From PRO6 sp049646625 (GTDB lineage: Bacteria; Pseudomonadota; Alphaproteobacteria; Rhizobiales; Xanthobacteraceae), in assembly GCA_049646625.1 (NCBI GenBank), contig JBARWE010000213.1, forward strand, positions 1 to 9,386: a stretch of 9,386 nt of DNA, read 5' to 3'. The translations under genes and the position numbers were made by a program. The notes below the pieces were generated by a model. It worked only from the letters and a program-made list of their open reading frames with translations. It was not told the origin of the DNA and searched no databases. This document shows, piece by piece, positions 1-7,121 of this stretch (positions are counted from its first letter, which is position 1; each line of letters opens with the position of its first letter).

Positions 1-579
1 GCGGTGCTCGGCACGCTCGCCGCGGTGGCGCTGGCGCGCGCCGGGGCCTTTCGCGGCCGCACGCTGTTCTCCGGCATGCTTTATGCGCCGCTGGTGATGC
101 CCGAGGTGATCACCGGGCTGACGCTGCTTCTGTTGTTCGTCGCGGTCAACGCCGAGCGCGGTTTCTGGACGGTGACGATCGCCCACACCACGCTGACGAT
201 GTGCTTCGTCACCGTGGTGGTGCAGTCGCGGCTGGGGACGCTCGACCGCAGTCTTGAGGAAGCGGCGATGGATCTGGGCTGCCCGCCGGCGCGCGCCTTC
301 GTCGCGGTGACGCTGCCGTTGATCCTGCCGGCGATCGCGGCCGGCTGGATGCTCGCCTTCACGCTGTCGCTCGACGATCTGGTGATCGCCTCCTTCACCA
401 CCGGCCCTGGAAGTGCGACGCTGCCGATCCGGATCTATTCCGAGGTGCGGCTTGGGGTGAAGCCGCAGATCAACGCCATCTGCACGCTGATCGTGGCGCT
501 GTTGACGCTGGTGATCGTGGCCGCCTCGATGGCGACCAAGCTGACCGGCAGCCGCGGCGAGAGCGCAGCACCTTTGTAA
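1..579 (+). CDS. potI: Spermidine/putrescine ABC transporter permease, PotI-type (5' truncated)
   Basis: Inner-membrane permease subunit of a polyamine (putrescine/spermidine) ABC importer. The reading frame is open from base 1 (GCG then GTG at 4-6), so the N-terminus lies outside the window; about 192 codons are visible. Numbering from the GTG at base 4, hydrophobic segments occur around residues 22-50, 57-73, 105-130 and 155-175. The cytoplasmic EAA loop that contacts the ATPase is clear at about residues 86-109 (EEAAMDLGCPPARAF, then LPLILPAI). The segment SLDDLVIASF and the later EVRLGVKPQINA are characteristic of PotI/PotC-type permeases and closer to PotI. PotI proteins are about 280 residues, so about 90 N-terminal residues are missing. 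It ends with TAA at 577-579, three bases before the stop of the convergent AsmA-family gene. The rest of the pot operon should lie upstream, outside the window. PotC is the main alternative name. Confidence 0.88.
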   Translation, partial: AVLGTLAAVALARAGAFRGRTLFSGMLYAPLVMPEVITGLTLLLLFVAVNAERGFWTVTIAHTTLTMCFVTVVVQSRLGTLDRSLEEAAMDLGCPPARAFVAVTLPLILPAIAAGWMLAFTLSLDDLVIASFTTGPGSATLPIRIYSEVRLGVKPQINAICTLIVALLTLVIVAASMATKLTGSRGESAAPL

Positions 580-582
580 AGC

Positions 583-2496
583 TTATTCGTTCGCGGCGGC
601 GGCCGGCGGCGGCGCGGCGGCGGGTCGTGCGGCGCCGGTGAAACGCTCGATTACCGCGCGCACGGCGTCTCGGGCACGGCGGTCGCGCACCGCGTCAAGC
701 AGTGGCGCGGAGGCCGGCGAGCGACGGATCAGACTGTCGGAATCGGGGAAGATCAGCGGATCGTCCCACGGCCCCTGCACCACGAACGGCAGCTCGAAGC
801 CGGGTGGCTGCCCCGCCTTGGTGACGAGACCCGCCACGCCCTTCAGGTCGAATTCGCGCGCCGGCACCGAGGCGGTGCCGGTCAGCGTCAGCCGCGCGCC
901 CGGCCCCTCGATGCGGATATCGTCGGCGGTGGCGGTGCCGTCGGCGAAGCGCAGCGCCACCTTCAACGTGTCGAACGGCGTACGGCCGGTGCGGAAGCTG
1001 CCGCCGCCCGACAAGGGTCGGCGTTCGAGGCGGTGCAACAACTGTTCGACGTTGAAGCCGTTGAGGGCGCCGTTGCGTCCGGTCAGCACCGCCGCGCCGT
1101 CGAGCGACTGCGCCAGTTCGAACGGACTGGCGCCCGAGGCTTCCAGCGTCACCTTGAGATCGCCGCGCCCGGCCAGCCGGCCGGTGCCCAACAGTTCGCC
1201 GAGGCAGGTTTCGAGATCGACGTCGGCGAACTGGAACTGGGTCTTGACGTCGGCGCCGGTGCCGGCGCGCGCCACCATCACCGAGCCTTTGGCGATGCCG
1301 TCGAACATCTGCGCCTCGCCGACGCTGAGCGCCAGCGTGCCGTTACGCAGGTTGGCGCCGAGCGCGGTGCGGCCGAGTTTCATCGAGCCGATGGCGACGC
1401 GCGCCGCCGACAGCCGCATGTCGAGATCGGTGGCCGACAGGCCCGAGAAATCGAAGATCTGCCGGTTCCAGTCGCGCGCGCCGCTGGCGAGCAGGCGGAT
1501 GGTGTGGAGATAGGGCGTGAGATCGAGCGCTTCGGCGGCCAGCGTCGCCTGCACGTTCTGCCGCTCGGCGCCGGTCAGCGTCATGACGCCCTCGGCGACA
1601 TTGTCGTCGAGTTCGACATTGACGTTGGTCAGCGCAACCGAGGGACCAACGATGTTGGCGCGCGCCTTGAGTGCGAAGCGGCCGAAGCCGCCGGCGCCGG
1701 GCGGTTCGCGTCCGGCCCAGCGCAGCGCGTTGCGCAGCGAGGGCGAATCCGCGGTGAGCGTGCCTTCGAGTAGCAGGCTCGCCGGATTGCTGACCGAACC
1801 GTCGAAGGCGAATTTCAGCGGTGCGGCGGCGACACGGATTTTCAGCCCGGATTTCTCGCCGGCCAGCGCGGCGCGGAAGTCGCTGATGCTGACGCTGCCG
1901 TCGACGCGCTGGCCGCGCCAGTCGAACTCGCCGGTGGCGGCGAACGAGCGCGAGATTGATGGCCAGGCCAGCGACGTGTCGATCCCACTGATGGTCTCGG
2001 CGATATCGCGCGCGGCATCGATGTACGTCATCGTCCCGTCGTTCACGCGGATCTCGGAAAACGAAACGGCCTCGGCTGCGTCCGGCTTGAGCGTGTCGGC
2101 GAGCCGGGCGATCAGCGGTGTCCAGTTGCTGGTGCCGTCGGCGCCGCGTGTGACGTGGATACGCGGCTTGTAAAGCATCACGTCGGCGATCTGGAAACGC
2201 TGCGCGATGAGCGGCAGCAGGCGCAGGTTGGCGGTCAGGGTCTCGACATAGAGGGGCGGGGTGGCGCCGTTGCCGAGCCTGACATCGTGCATGGTGACGT
2301 AGCTGCCCGGAAACACCGACACATCGATGGGACCGCCGGCGGTCAGGGTGAGGCCGGTCGCGGCGCGCACCTGGCGCTCGACGGCGGCGGTGACGGCATC
2401 GCGATCGACCAGCCAGGAGGTCGTCGCCAGCGCCGCGATCACGACGCCGGAAAGCGCCGCGAGCAGCAGTCCCAGGCGTCTGATTCCCTTAGCCAT
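583..2496 (-). CDS. AsmA family protein
   Basis: Large envelope protein of the AsmA superfamily, 637 residues from the chosen start. AsmA-like proteins are anchored in the inner membrane with a long periplasmic part. Family members are implicated in outer-membrane biogenesis and in bridge-like lipid transport, but the role of this one is not known. A single N-terminal membrane helix (about residues 7-28) follows a short basic start (MAKGIRRLG). The AsmA N-terminal region follows, and then the C-terminal AsmA_2-like region (about 370-610), which ends with GPWDDPLIFPD, a G-x-W-x-DP-x-I-x-PD pattern common at the end of AsmA proteins. The tail is Pro/Ala-rich. The ATG at 2496 is preferred over an upstream start at 2574: it has AAGGA at spacing 5, and the 26 extra residues would place polar sequence before the membrane helix. 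It is divergent from scoA and convergent with the polyamine permease gene. Confidence 0.85.
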   Translation of the reverse strand: MAKGIRRLGLLLAALSGVVIAALATTSWLVDRDAVTAAVERQVRAATGLTLTAGGPIDVSVFPGSYVTMHDVRLGNGATPPLYVETLTANLRLLPLIAQRFQIADVMLYKPRIHVTRGADGTSNWTPLIARLADTLKPDAAEAVSFSEIRVNDGTMTYIDAARDIAETISGIDTSLAWPSISRSFAATGEFDWRGQRVDGSVSISDFRAALAGEKSGLKIRVAAAPLKFAFDGSVSNPASLLLEGTLTADSPSLRNALRWAGREPPGAGGFGRFALKARANIVGPSVALTNVNVELDDNVAEGVMTLTGAERQNVQATLAAEALDLTPYLHTIRLLASGARDWNRQIFDFSGLSATDLDMRLSAARVAIGSMKLGRTALGANLRNGTLALSVGEAQMFDGIAKGSVMVARAGTGADVKTQFQFADVDLETCLGELLGTGRLAGRGDLKVTLEASGASPFELAQSLDGAAVLTGRNGALNGFNVEQLLHRLERRPLSGGGSFRTGRTPFDTLKVALRFADGTATADDIRIEGPGARLTLTGTASVPAREFDLKGVAGLVTKAGQPPGFELPFVVQGPWDDPLIFPDSDSLIRRSPASAPLLDAVRDRRARDAVRAVIERFTGAARPAAAPPPAAAANE

Positions 2497-2501
2497 CGTC
2501 G

Positions 2502-2506
2502 TCCTT
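2502..2506 (-). promoter_or_regulatory. Ribosome binding site of the AsmA-family gene
   Basis: On the minus strand AAGGA lies 5 bases before the ATG at 2496-2494. It supports this start over the upstream in-frame ATG at 2574. Confidence 0.65.
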
Positions 2507-2686
2507 GGAAATATTGTCGCAGCGGCCCTGCAAAAATGCTTCGGTTGCCCGGAGGCAGCAAACTCGGGAGGCACAGGGTCAACCGGATCTGGCGCCGGGC
2601 AGGTCGGCGAGGCTCCGTTCCAGCCGCGGCAATCTGGTCGTTTTTCTTGGCCCTTTCAAGGCTGACGGTGGGTCTAAGGAGCGCGA

Positions 2687-2716
2687 TTGACGAGGCTTGC
2701 CGTTATCGCCTAATAA
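2687..2716 (+). promoter_or_regulatory. Predicted sigma-70-type promoter for scoAB
   Basis: A -35 hexamer TTGACG (2687-2692) and a -10 hexamer TAATAA (2711-2716) are separated by 18 bases. Both are near the housekeeping consensus and stand out in a GC-rich background. Transcription would start near 2723, giving a leader of about 50 bases before the scoA ATG at 2775. This is inferred from sequence only. Confidence 0.5.
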
Positions 2717-2774
2717 ACCCGAAGGTATCCTTCCCCTCCGCTGGTCACTCCCGCTCCCCACAGGTTTTCAGCCC

Positions 2775-3479
2775 ATGAACAAGGTTTATCCCGACGCGAA
2801 ATCGGCGCTGGCCGACATTGTCAAGGACGGCATGCTGGTGATGTCGGGCGGCTTCGGGCTGTGCGGCATCGCCGAGACGCTGTCGGATGCGCTGCGCGAT
2901 TCCGGCGTCAAGAACTTGACTGTCGTCTCCAACAATGCCGGCGTGGATGGCATCGGCCTCAGCCGGCTGCTGGAGACGCGGCAGATCAAGAAAATGATCT
3001 CCTCCTATGTCGGCGAGAACAAACTGTTCGCCCAGCAGTTTCTCGCCGGCGAGCTGGAGCTTGAGTTTTCGCCGCAGGGGACGCTCGCCGAGCGCATCCG
3101 CGCCGGCGGCGCCGGCATTCCCGCCTTCTTCACCAAAACCGGCGTCGGCACGCTGGTGGCCGAAGGCAAGGAAGTGCGCGAGTTCGACGGCGAAAAGTAT
3201 GTGATGGAGCGCGGGCTGTTCGGCGATCTCGCCATCGTCCACGCCTGGAAGGGCGACACCGCCGGCAACCTGGTGTTCCGCAAGACCGCGCGCAACTTCA
3301 ACCCGATGATGGCGACGGCGGCCAAGATCACCGTCGCCGAGGTCGAGCATCTGGTGCCGGCCGGCGAGATCGACCCGGACCACATTCATGTGCCGGGCAT
3401 TTACGTTCAGCGCATCATCGAGGTTGGCACCGAGAAGAAGCGCATCGAGCAGCGCACCACGCGCAAGCGCCCGGCGTAA
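2775..3479 (+). CDS. scoA: Succinyl-CoA:3-ketoacid CoA transferase subunit A
   Basis: Alpha subunit (234 residues) of the class I CoA transferase that moves CoA from succinyl-CoA to acetoacetate, allowing use of ketone bodies and of acetoacetate released from polyhydroxybutyrate. The glycine-rich segment SGGFGLCGI (residues 24-32) is the family's N-terminal signature. SNNAGVDGIG, SSYVGENK, SPQGTLAERIRAGGAGIPAF and the late HVPGIYVQRII match the succinyl-CoA:acetoacetate enzymes (including the N-terminal half of the mitochondrial enzyme) better than 3-oxoadipate transferases (PcaI), although PcaI remains the alternative. The length fits the usual 230-240 residues. The ATG at 2775 is chosen because the conserved protein starts there; the longer frame from 2697 adds 26 non-conserved residues. 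There is no strong Shine-Dalgarno, only AGG 10 bases upstream. It is followed by scoB after 15 bases, in one operon. Confidence 0.92.
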   Translation: MNKVYPDAKSALADIVKDGMLVMSGGFGLCGIAETLSDALRDSGVKNLTVVSNNAGVDGIGLSRLLETRQIKKMISSYVGENKLFAQQFLAGELELEFSPQGTLAERIRAGGAGIPAFFTKTGVGTLVAEGKEVREFDGEKYVMERGLFGDLAIVHAWKGDTAGNLVFRKTARNFNPMMATAAKITVAEVEHLVPAGEIDPDHIHVPGIYVQRIIEVGTEKKRIEQRTTRKRPA

Positions 3480-3481
3480 GG

Positions 3482-3487
3482 AAAGGA
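3482..3487 (+). promoter_or_regulatory. Ribosome binding site of scoB
   Basis: AAAGGA lies 7 bases before the ATG at 3495, in the 15-base gap after the scoA stop. It fixes the scoB start and supports efficient translation of the second subunit. Confidence 0.7.
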
Positions 3488-3494
3488 CGAAGCG

Positions 3495-4145
3495 ATGGCC
3501 TGGACCCGCGAACAGATGGCCGCCCGCGCCGCCAAGGAATTGCGCGACGGCTTTTACGTCAATCTCGGCATCGGTATCCCGACGCTGGTGTCGAACTACA
3601 TCCCCGAGGGGGTGGACGTGCAGTTGCAGAGCGAGAACGGCATGCTCGGCATGGGGCCGTTCCCCTACGAGGGCGAGGAAGACCCCGACCTGATCAACGC
3701 CGGCAAGCAGACGGTGACGGAACTGCCGACCACCAGCTACTTCTCCAGCGCCGATTCGTTCGCGATGATCCGCGGCGGCCACATCGACCTGTCGATCCTC
3801 GGCGCGATGCAGGTGGCGCAGAACGGCGACCTTGCCAACTGGATGATCCCCGGCAAGATGGTGAAGGGCATGGGCGGCGCCATGGACCTCGTTGCCGGCG
3901 TCAAGCGCGTCGTGGTGGTGATGGAGCATGTCGCCAAGGATGGCGCCAAGCTGTTGAAGCAGTGCACGCTGCCGCTGACCGGCGAACGGGTGGTCGATAT
4001 GGTGATCACCGACCTTGCGGTGTTCACCATCGACAAGCACGGCGACGGCGGCACCACACTGATCGAGCTGGCCGACGGCGTCACGCTCGATGAGGTCAAG
4101 GCCAAGACCGAGGCCGATTACCGCGTCGCGCTGACCAACGCCTGA
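3495..4145 (+). CDS. scoB: Succinyl-CoA:3-ketoacid CoA transferase subunit B
   Basis: Beta subunit (216 residues) of the CoA transferase; it carries the catalytic glutamate that forms the enzyme-CoA thioester intermediate. That residue is Glu47 in the signature QSENGMLGMGP. Other hallmarks are NLGIGIPTLVSNYIP (residues 23-37), the GGHID motif (94-98) and the glycine-rich GGAMDLVAGVKRVVVVMEH segment. Length and motifs are complete, with no sign of decay. It is translated from an ATG with AAAGGA at spacing 7, just after scoA, and the two subunits form the heteromeric enzyme in the cytoplasm. The last 28 bases (4118-4145) overlap the 3' end of the convergent iron permease gene. No terminator hairpin is visible after the stop. 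The alternative 3-oxoadipate CoA transferase (PcaJ) is less likely because no pca genes are nearby and subunit A is of the acetoacetate type. Confidence 0.92.
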   Translation: MAWTREQMAARAAKELRDGFYVNLGIGIPTLVSNYIPEGVDVQLQSENGMLGMGPFPYEGEEDPDLINAGKQTVTELPTTSYFSSADSFAMIRGGHIDLSILGAMQVAQNGDLANWMIPGKMVKGMGGAMDLVAGVKRVVVVMEHVAKDGAKLLKQCTLPLTGERVVDMVITDLAVFTIDKHGDGGTTLIELADGVTLDEVKAKTEADYRVALTNA

Positions 4146-5824
4146 GGCACGGGTATCGACTGCGGCGCCGCCGGCTCGGTCGAATCCGCCTTGAGCGGCG
4201 CATCGGCAAGGCGGGTGAGGAAGATCACCGGCACCATGCTGGCGCCGACGATGAGGAGGGCGGCGAGCGAGCCGTCCTCGAAGCTGCCGCGGCTGGCATA
4301 TTGATAGATCGAGGTTGCCAGCGTCTCGACATTGAGCGGACGCAGCAGCAGCGTGGCCGGCAGTTCCTTCAGGCAATCGACGAACACGATGATCGCCGCG
4401 CTCCAGAGCGCCGGGCGCAGCAGCGGCAGGTGCACGCGGCGCATGATCGTCAACTGGCTCGCGCCGGTGATGCGGGCGCCGTCGTCGTAGTCGCGCGGGA
4501 TGCGGGCATAAGCGGCGCGGAAGAAGCCGGAGGCGACCGCGAGAAAACGGATCGTGTAGGCGATCATCACCGCCGCGCCGGAGCCGATCAGCAACAGGCC
4601 CGGCGAGGACAGCCCGAGGCCGCGCGCCAGATTGCCGATCGCGTTGTCGAACGCCACCAGCGGGGCGAGCAGCCCGAGCGCCAGCACCAGCCCCGGCAGC
4701 GCGTAGCCGATGAACGACACCGCGGCGGCGGCGCGGGTCAGCGTGCCGGGACGCCAGCGCTGCGCCGTCAGCACGGCAAGGCCGAGCAGCAGGGCGGCCG
4801 AGGTGGCGATCGCGGCATAGATCAGCGTGTGCGTCAGGCTGCCGGCGAGGCCGGCGATCTGGGTATGCAGGCCGCGCCGCAGGCTCTGATAGGCGAGGAA
4901 GCAAAGCGGCAGGACGAAGCCGAGCGCGACCGGCAGCCAGCATGCGGCGGCGGCGGCCAGCCCCGCCGTGCCGGTGAGTGGCGTGCGCGATGCGAGCTGC
5001 GGATTCTCGGCCGATAGCGAGAAGGCGCGGCCGCGGCTGCCATAATGTTCCAGTGCCACCAGTGCCGCGACCACGGCCAGCGCGAGGCAGGCCATCTGCG
5101 CCGCGCCCGGCAGGCTGCCGTGGTTGAGCCAGATCGAAAAGATCGAGGCGGTGAAGGTGTTGACCCCGAGATATTCGCTGGCGCCGATGTCGTTCAGCGT
5201 CTCCAGGAGCGCCAGCGCCAGCCCGACCACCAGCGCCGGCCGCGCCATCGGCAGCGAGACCCGCCAGAACGTGACCCAGCGCGAGGCGCCGAGCGTGCGG
5301 GCGGCCTCGGCGATCTCCGCGCTTTGCATCTGAAACATGGTGCGTGCGGAGAGGTAGACGTAAGGGTAGAGCACCAGCCCCATCACGAACACCGCGCCGG
5401 GCAGCGAGCGCAAGCCCGGCAGCAGATTTGCCGCCTGGCCAGCGGGCATCAGTCCGCTGAGCGCCTGATGCACCAGGCCGAGCGGCTCGAACAGGTCGAC
5501 ATAGACGTAAGCGGCGATGTAGGTCGGAATCGCCAGTGGCAGCGGCAACAGCCATGCCAGCAGTCTGCGGCCGGGAAAGTCATGGGTGGCGATCAGCCAT
5601 GCGGTCGTCGTGCCGAGGATCAGCGCCACCGTGCCGACCCCGGCCAGCAGCCATGCGGTGTCGCGCAGCGTGCGCGGCAGCACATAGTCGATCAGCTCGG
5701 GCCACAGCTCCGGCACCGGGTGCAAGGCAAGGCCGACGATGCTCGCCACCGGCATGACGACGATCAGCGCCGCGCCAAGCGCGAGCGCTATCAGAACGAA
5801 GTCGCCGCGCGCCGGTCGTGTCAA
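4118..5824 (-). CDS. Ferric iron ABC transporter permease (fused two-domain, FbpB-type)
   Basis: Inner-membrane permease of an iron(III) ABC importer, 568 residues, with two BPD_transp_1 domains fused in one chain and about 12 membrane helices. The two cytoplasmic EAA loops that dock the ATPase are at about residues 173-196 (EAARTLGASRWVTFWRVSLP) and 447-472 (DDGARITGASQLTIMRRVHL). The segment VDCLKELPATLLLRPLNVET (482-501) is typical of FbpB/SfuB/HitB proteins. The start is TTG at 5824: an in-frame TAA at 5842-5840 lies only five codons upstream, and AAGGG is 8 bases before the TTG. The next candidate, ATG at residue 24, would remove most of the first helix. The polar C-terminal tail is encoded antisense to the end of scoB. 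It lies downstream of the binding-protein gene and is separated from it by a palindromic repeat. No ATPase gene follows. The family is secure; iron is the best substrate guess given the partner. Confidence 0.9.
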   Translation of the reverse strand: MTRPARGDFVLIALALGAALIVVMPVASIVGLALHPVPELWPELIDYVLPRTLRDTAWLLAGVGTVALILGTTTAWLIATHDFPGRRLLAWLLPLPLAIPTYIAAYVYVDLFEPLGLVHQALSGLMPAGQAANLLPGLRSLPGAVFVMGLVLYPYVYLSARTMFQMQSAEIAEAARTLGASRWVTFWRVSLPMARPALVVGLALALLETLNDIGASEYLGVNTFTASIFSIWLNHGSLPGAAQMACLALAVVAALVALEHYGSRGRAFSLSAENPQLASRTPLTGTAGLAAAAACWLPVALGFVLPLCFLAYQSLRRGLHTQIAGLAGSLTHTLIYAAIATSAALLLGLAVLTAQRWRPGTLTRAAAAVSFIGYALPGLVLALGLLAPLVAFDNAIGNLARGLGLSSPGLLLIGSGAAVMIAYTIRFLAVASGFFRAAYARIPRDYDDGARITGASQLTIMRRVHLPLLRPALWSAAIIVFVDCLKELPATLLLRPLNVETLATSIYQYASRGSFEDGSLAALLIVGASMVPVIFLTRLADAPLKADSTEPAAPQSIPVPQALVSATR

Positions 5825-5842
5825 CGGACGTACCCTTGTTTA

Positions 5843-5951
5843 CCTCTCCCCTTGTGGGCGAGGTCGGATCGCGTCAGCGATCCGGATAAGGGGGTGTTGC
5901 TTGATGGCAGGTTTACCCCCTCACCCCAACCCTCTCCCACAGGAGGAGAGG
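5843..5951. repeat. Composite palindromic intergenic repeat with inverted ends
   Basis: A 109-base element between the iron binding-protein and permease genes. Its ends, 5843-5863 and 5931-5951, are inverted copies of each other matching at 18 of 21 positions. It can also fold into consecutive hairpins: 5843-5850 with 5856-5863 (one G-T pair); 5865-5872 with 5877-5884 (perfect 8 bp, loop GTCA); 5889-5895 with 5915-5921 (perfect 7 bp); and 5930-5937 with 5945-5952 (perfect 8 bp). The CCCTCACCCCAACCCTCTCC-type sequence resembles dispersed palindromic repeats common in intergenic DNA of Bradyrhizobium and relatives. In two frames it reads as the peptides PSPQPSPTGGEG and HPNPLPQEERE, familiar as spurious translations of such repeats (from memory, not searched). 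No T-run follows, so it is not a standard terminator, but it could stabilise the upstream mRNA end or lower read-through. Confidence 0.75.
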
Positions 5952-5996
5952 GAGTTTCGTCGCGTCGGCGGCGGAAAGGACGCGAGAAAACGCACC

Positions 5997-7031
5997 TCAA
6001 TTATCGAAGCCGGTTTTATTGACGAGCTGCGCGGCCGTCTTGCGGCTGGCGGCGATCGAGGCGATCGGCAGCTTGTCGGCGTTGAGCGTGCCGTAGCCGG
6101 CAATCGTCGGATCGATCGCCACGCCGGCGCGGATCGGATACTCGTACACCGAGTCCGCATAGATCTTCTGCGCCTTCTCGCCGAGCAGCCATTCGATCAG
6201 CTTGATGCCGTTGGCGCGGTTCGGCGCGTGCTTGGCGAGCAGCACGCCGGTCAGGTTGACGTGAGTGCCGCCGCCGTCCTTGAAGGTCGGCAGCACCACG
6301 CGGGTGGCTTCGGCCCACGGCTTCTTGTCGGCGTCCCTGTTCATCATCAGCGCCCAGTAATAGGTGTTGCCGATGCCGATGTCGCATTTGCCGGCCGCCA
6401 CGTCGCGGGCGGTCTCGCGGTCGCCGCCGGAGGGCTTTTGCGCCAGGTTGGCTTTGACGCCGCGCAGCCATTCCTCGGCCTTAGCCTCGCCGTAGTGGGC
6501 GACGTAAGCCGCGAACAGCGCGTTGTTATAGATGTGCTGGCCGGAGCGGCTGCAAATCTTGCCTTTCCATTTCGGGTCGGCCAGTTCGTCGTAAGTCAGC
6601 GCGGTGTCTTTGACCCGGTCCTTCGAGACGTAGAACACGCGCGCGCGCATCGAGATGCCATACCAGTGACCGTTGGGGTCGCGATACTGCGCCGGCACGA
6701 CCTTGTCGGCTTCCGCCGATTTGATCGGCTGGGTGATGCCGGCCTGCACCATCTCGTCGATACGGCCGATATCGACCGTCATCACCACGTCGGCCGGGCT
6801 GTTCTCGCCTTCGGCCTTGATGCGCTGGTCAAGCCCGGAGCTGGCGGAAATGACGTTGACCTTGATGCCGGTGTCGGCGTTGAAGGCATCGATCAGGGGG
6901 GCCAGCAGCTTGCTTTCGCGATAGCTGTAGAGGTTGACTTCGCCTGATTGCGCCAGCGTAGGGCCTGCGCCGAAGGTCACGGTCGACAGCATAAGGACGG
7001 CGGTGGCGGTGAGGCGGGGCGCAGGCATCAT
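5997..7031 (-). CDS. Ferric iron ABC transporter periplasmic binding protein (FbpA/FutA-like)
   Basis: Periplasmic Fe(III)-binding protein, 344 residues, that delivers iron to the permease encoded downstream. A Sec signal peptide is clear: short N-region, hydrophobic core (about 8-22) and a TLA-Q cleavage site after residue 27. The mature protein starts with VNLYSYRES (residues 32-40), typical of the FutA/cFbpA branch, and has the adjacent tyrosines Tyr224-Tyr225 in GNTYYWAL, which are iron ligands in this family. Other family segments are SPADVVMTVDIGRIDEMVQAG and EWLLGEKAQKIYADSVYEYP. The length is usual for the family. ATG codons at 7031 and 7028 are adjacent; GGAG lies 7 bases before the first. 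The gene ends in TGA at 5999-5997. It is first of an iron-uptake pair. Base and codon use match the neighbours. Iron specificity is inferred from the family and the tyrosine pair. Confidence 0.9.
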   Translation of the reverse strand: MMPAPRLTATAVLMLSTVTFGAGPTLAQSGEVNLYSYRESKLLAPLIDAFNADTGIKVNVISASSGLDQRIKAEGENSPADVVMTVDIGRIDEMVQAGITQPIKSAEADKVVPAQYRDPNGHWYGISMRARVFYVSKDRVKDTALTYDELADPKWKGKICSRSGQHIYNNALFAAYVAHYGEAKAEEWLRGVKANLAQKPSGGDRETARDVAAGKCDIGIGNTYYWALMMNRDADKKPWAEATRVVLPTFKDGGGTHVNLTGVLLAKHAPNRANGIKLIEWLLGEKAQKIYADSVYEYPIRAGVAIDPTIAGYGTLNADKLPIASIAASRKTAAQLVNKTGFDN

Positions 7032-7038
7032 CGTCGTT

Positions 7039-7042
7039 CTCC
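7039..7042 (-). promoter_or_regulatory. Ribosome binding site of the iron binding-protein gene
   Basis: GGAG on the minus strand lies 7 bases before the ATG at 7031. It slightly favours the first of the two adjacent ATG codons. Confidence 0.6.
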
Positions 7043-7121
7043 GGCGGATATCGATGGAATGACGCAGTGGTAGCGGTCGCCTGTCCGCTGGTGGAGTGGC
7101 GAATGGTCGCGAAAGACGTTG

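Larger units (their letters stand above)
2497..2774. other. Divergent intergenic region between the AsmA-family gene and scoA
   Basis: This 278-base gap separates the two divergent genes and must hold the promoters for both. Facing right there is a good sigma-70-like promoter at 2687-2716. Facing left no -35/-10 pair is convincing; the best -35-like hexamer is TTGACC on the minus strand, with no good -10 at the right distance. The part next to scoA (about 2727-2760) is strongly pyrimidine-rich. No tRNA, recognisable small RNA, terminator with a T-run or plausible small protein gene was seen. Confidence 0.6.

Noticed and set aside
638..1513. 291-codon open frame on the plus strand
   Set aside because: Antisense to the AsmA-family gene; Ser/Arg/Pro-rich shadow with no recognisable domain.
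2497..2574. N-terminal extension of the AsmA-family protein by 26 residues
   Set aside because: The downstream ATG has a good ribosome site and places the membrane anchor at the N-terminus; the extension looks like untranslated leader.
2646..2660. Small hairpin CTTG...CAAG near a T-run, possible terminator
   Set aside because: The T-run precedes the stem on the plus strand, and on the minus strand it is an A-run, so neither direction gives a terminator; the stem is only 4 bp.
2745..5555. 936-codon open frame on the minus strand
   Set aside because: It runs antisense to scoA and scoB and out of frame across the permease gene. Its product is an Arg/Ala/His-rich composition typical of GC-rich shadow frames, with no family motif.
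5843..5951. CRISPR-like or intrinsic terminator reading of the palindromic region
   Set aside because: There is no repeat-spacer periodicity, only one inverted pair plus hairpins, and no T-run follows any stem on either strand.
5045..6022. 325-codon open frame on the plus strand
   Set aside because: It is antisense to the iron permease and ends in a peptide translated from the palindromic repeat (PSPQPSPTGGEG). Composition is Gln/Arg/His-rich with no domain.
5739..6947. 402-codon open frame on the plus strand
   Set aside because: It crosses the repeat and is antisense to the binding-protein gene, which has a signal peptide, iron ligands and family motifs.
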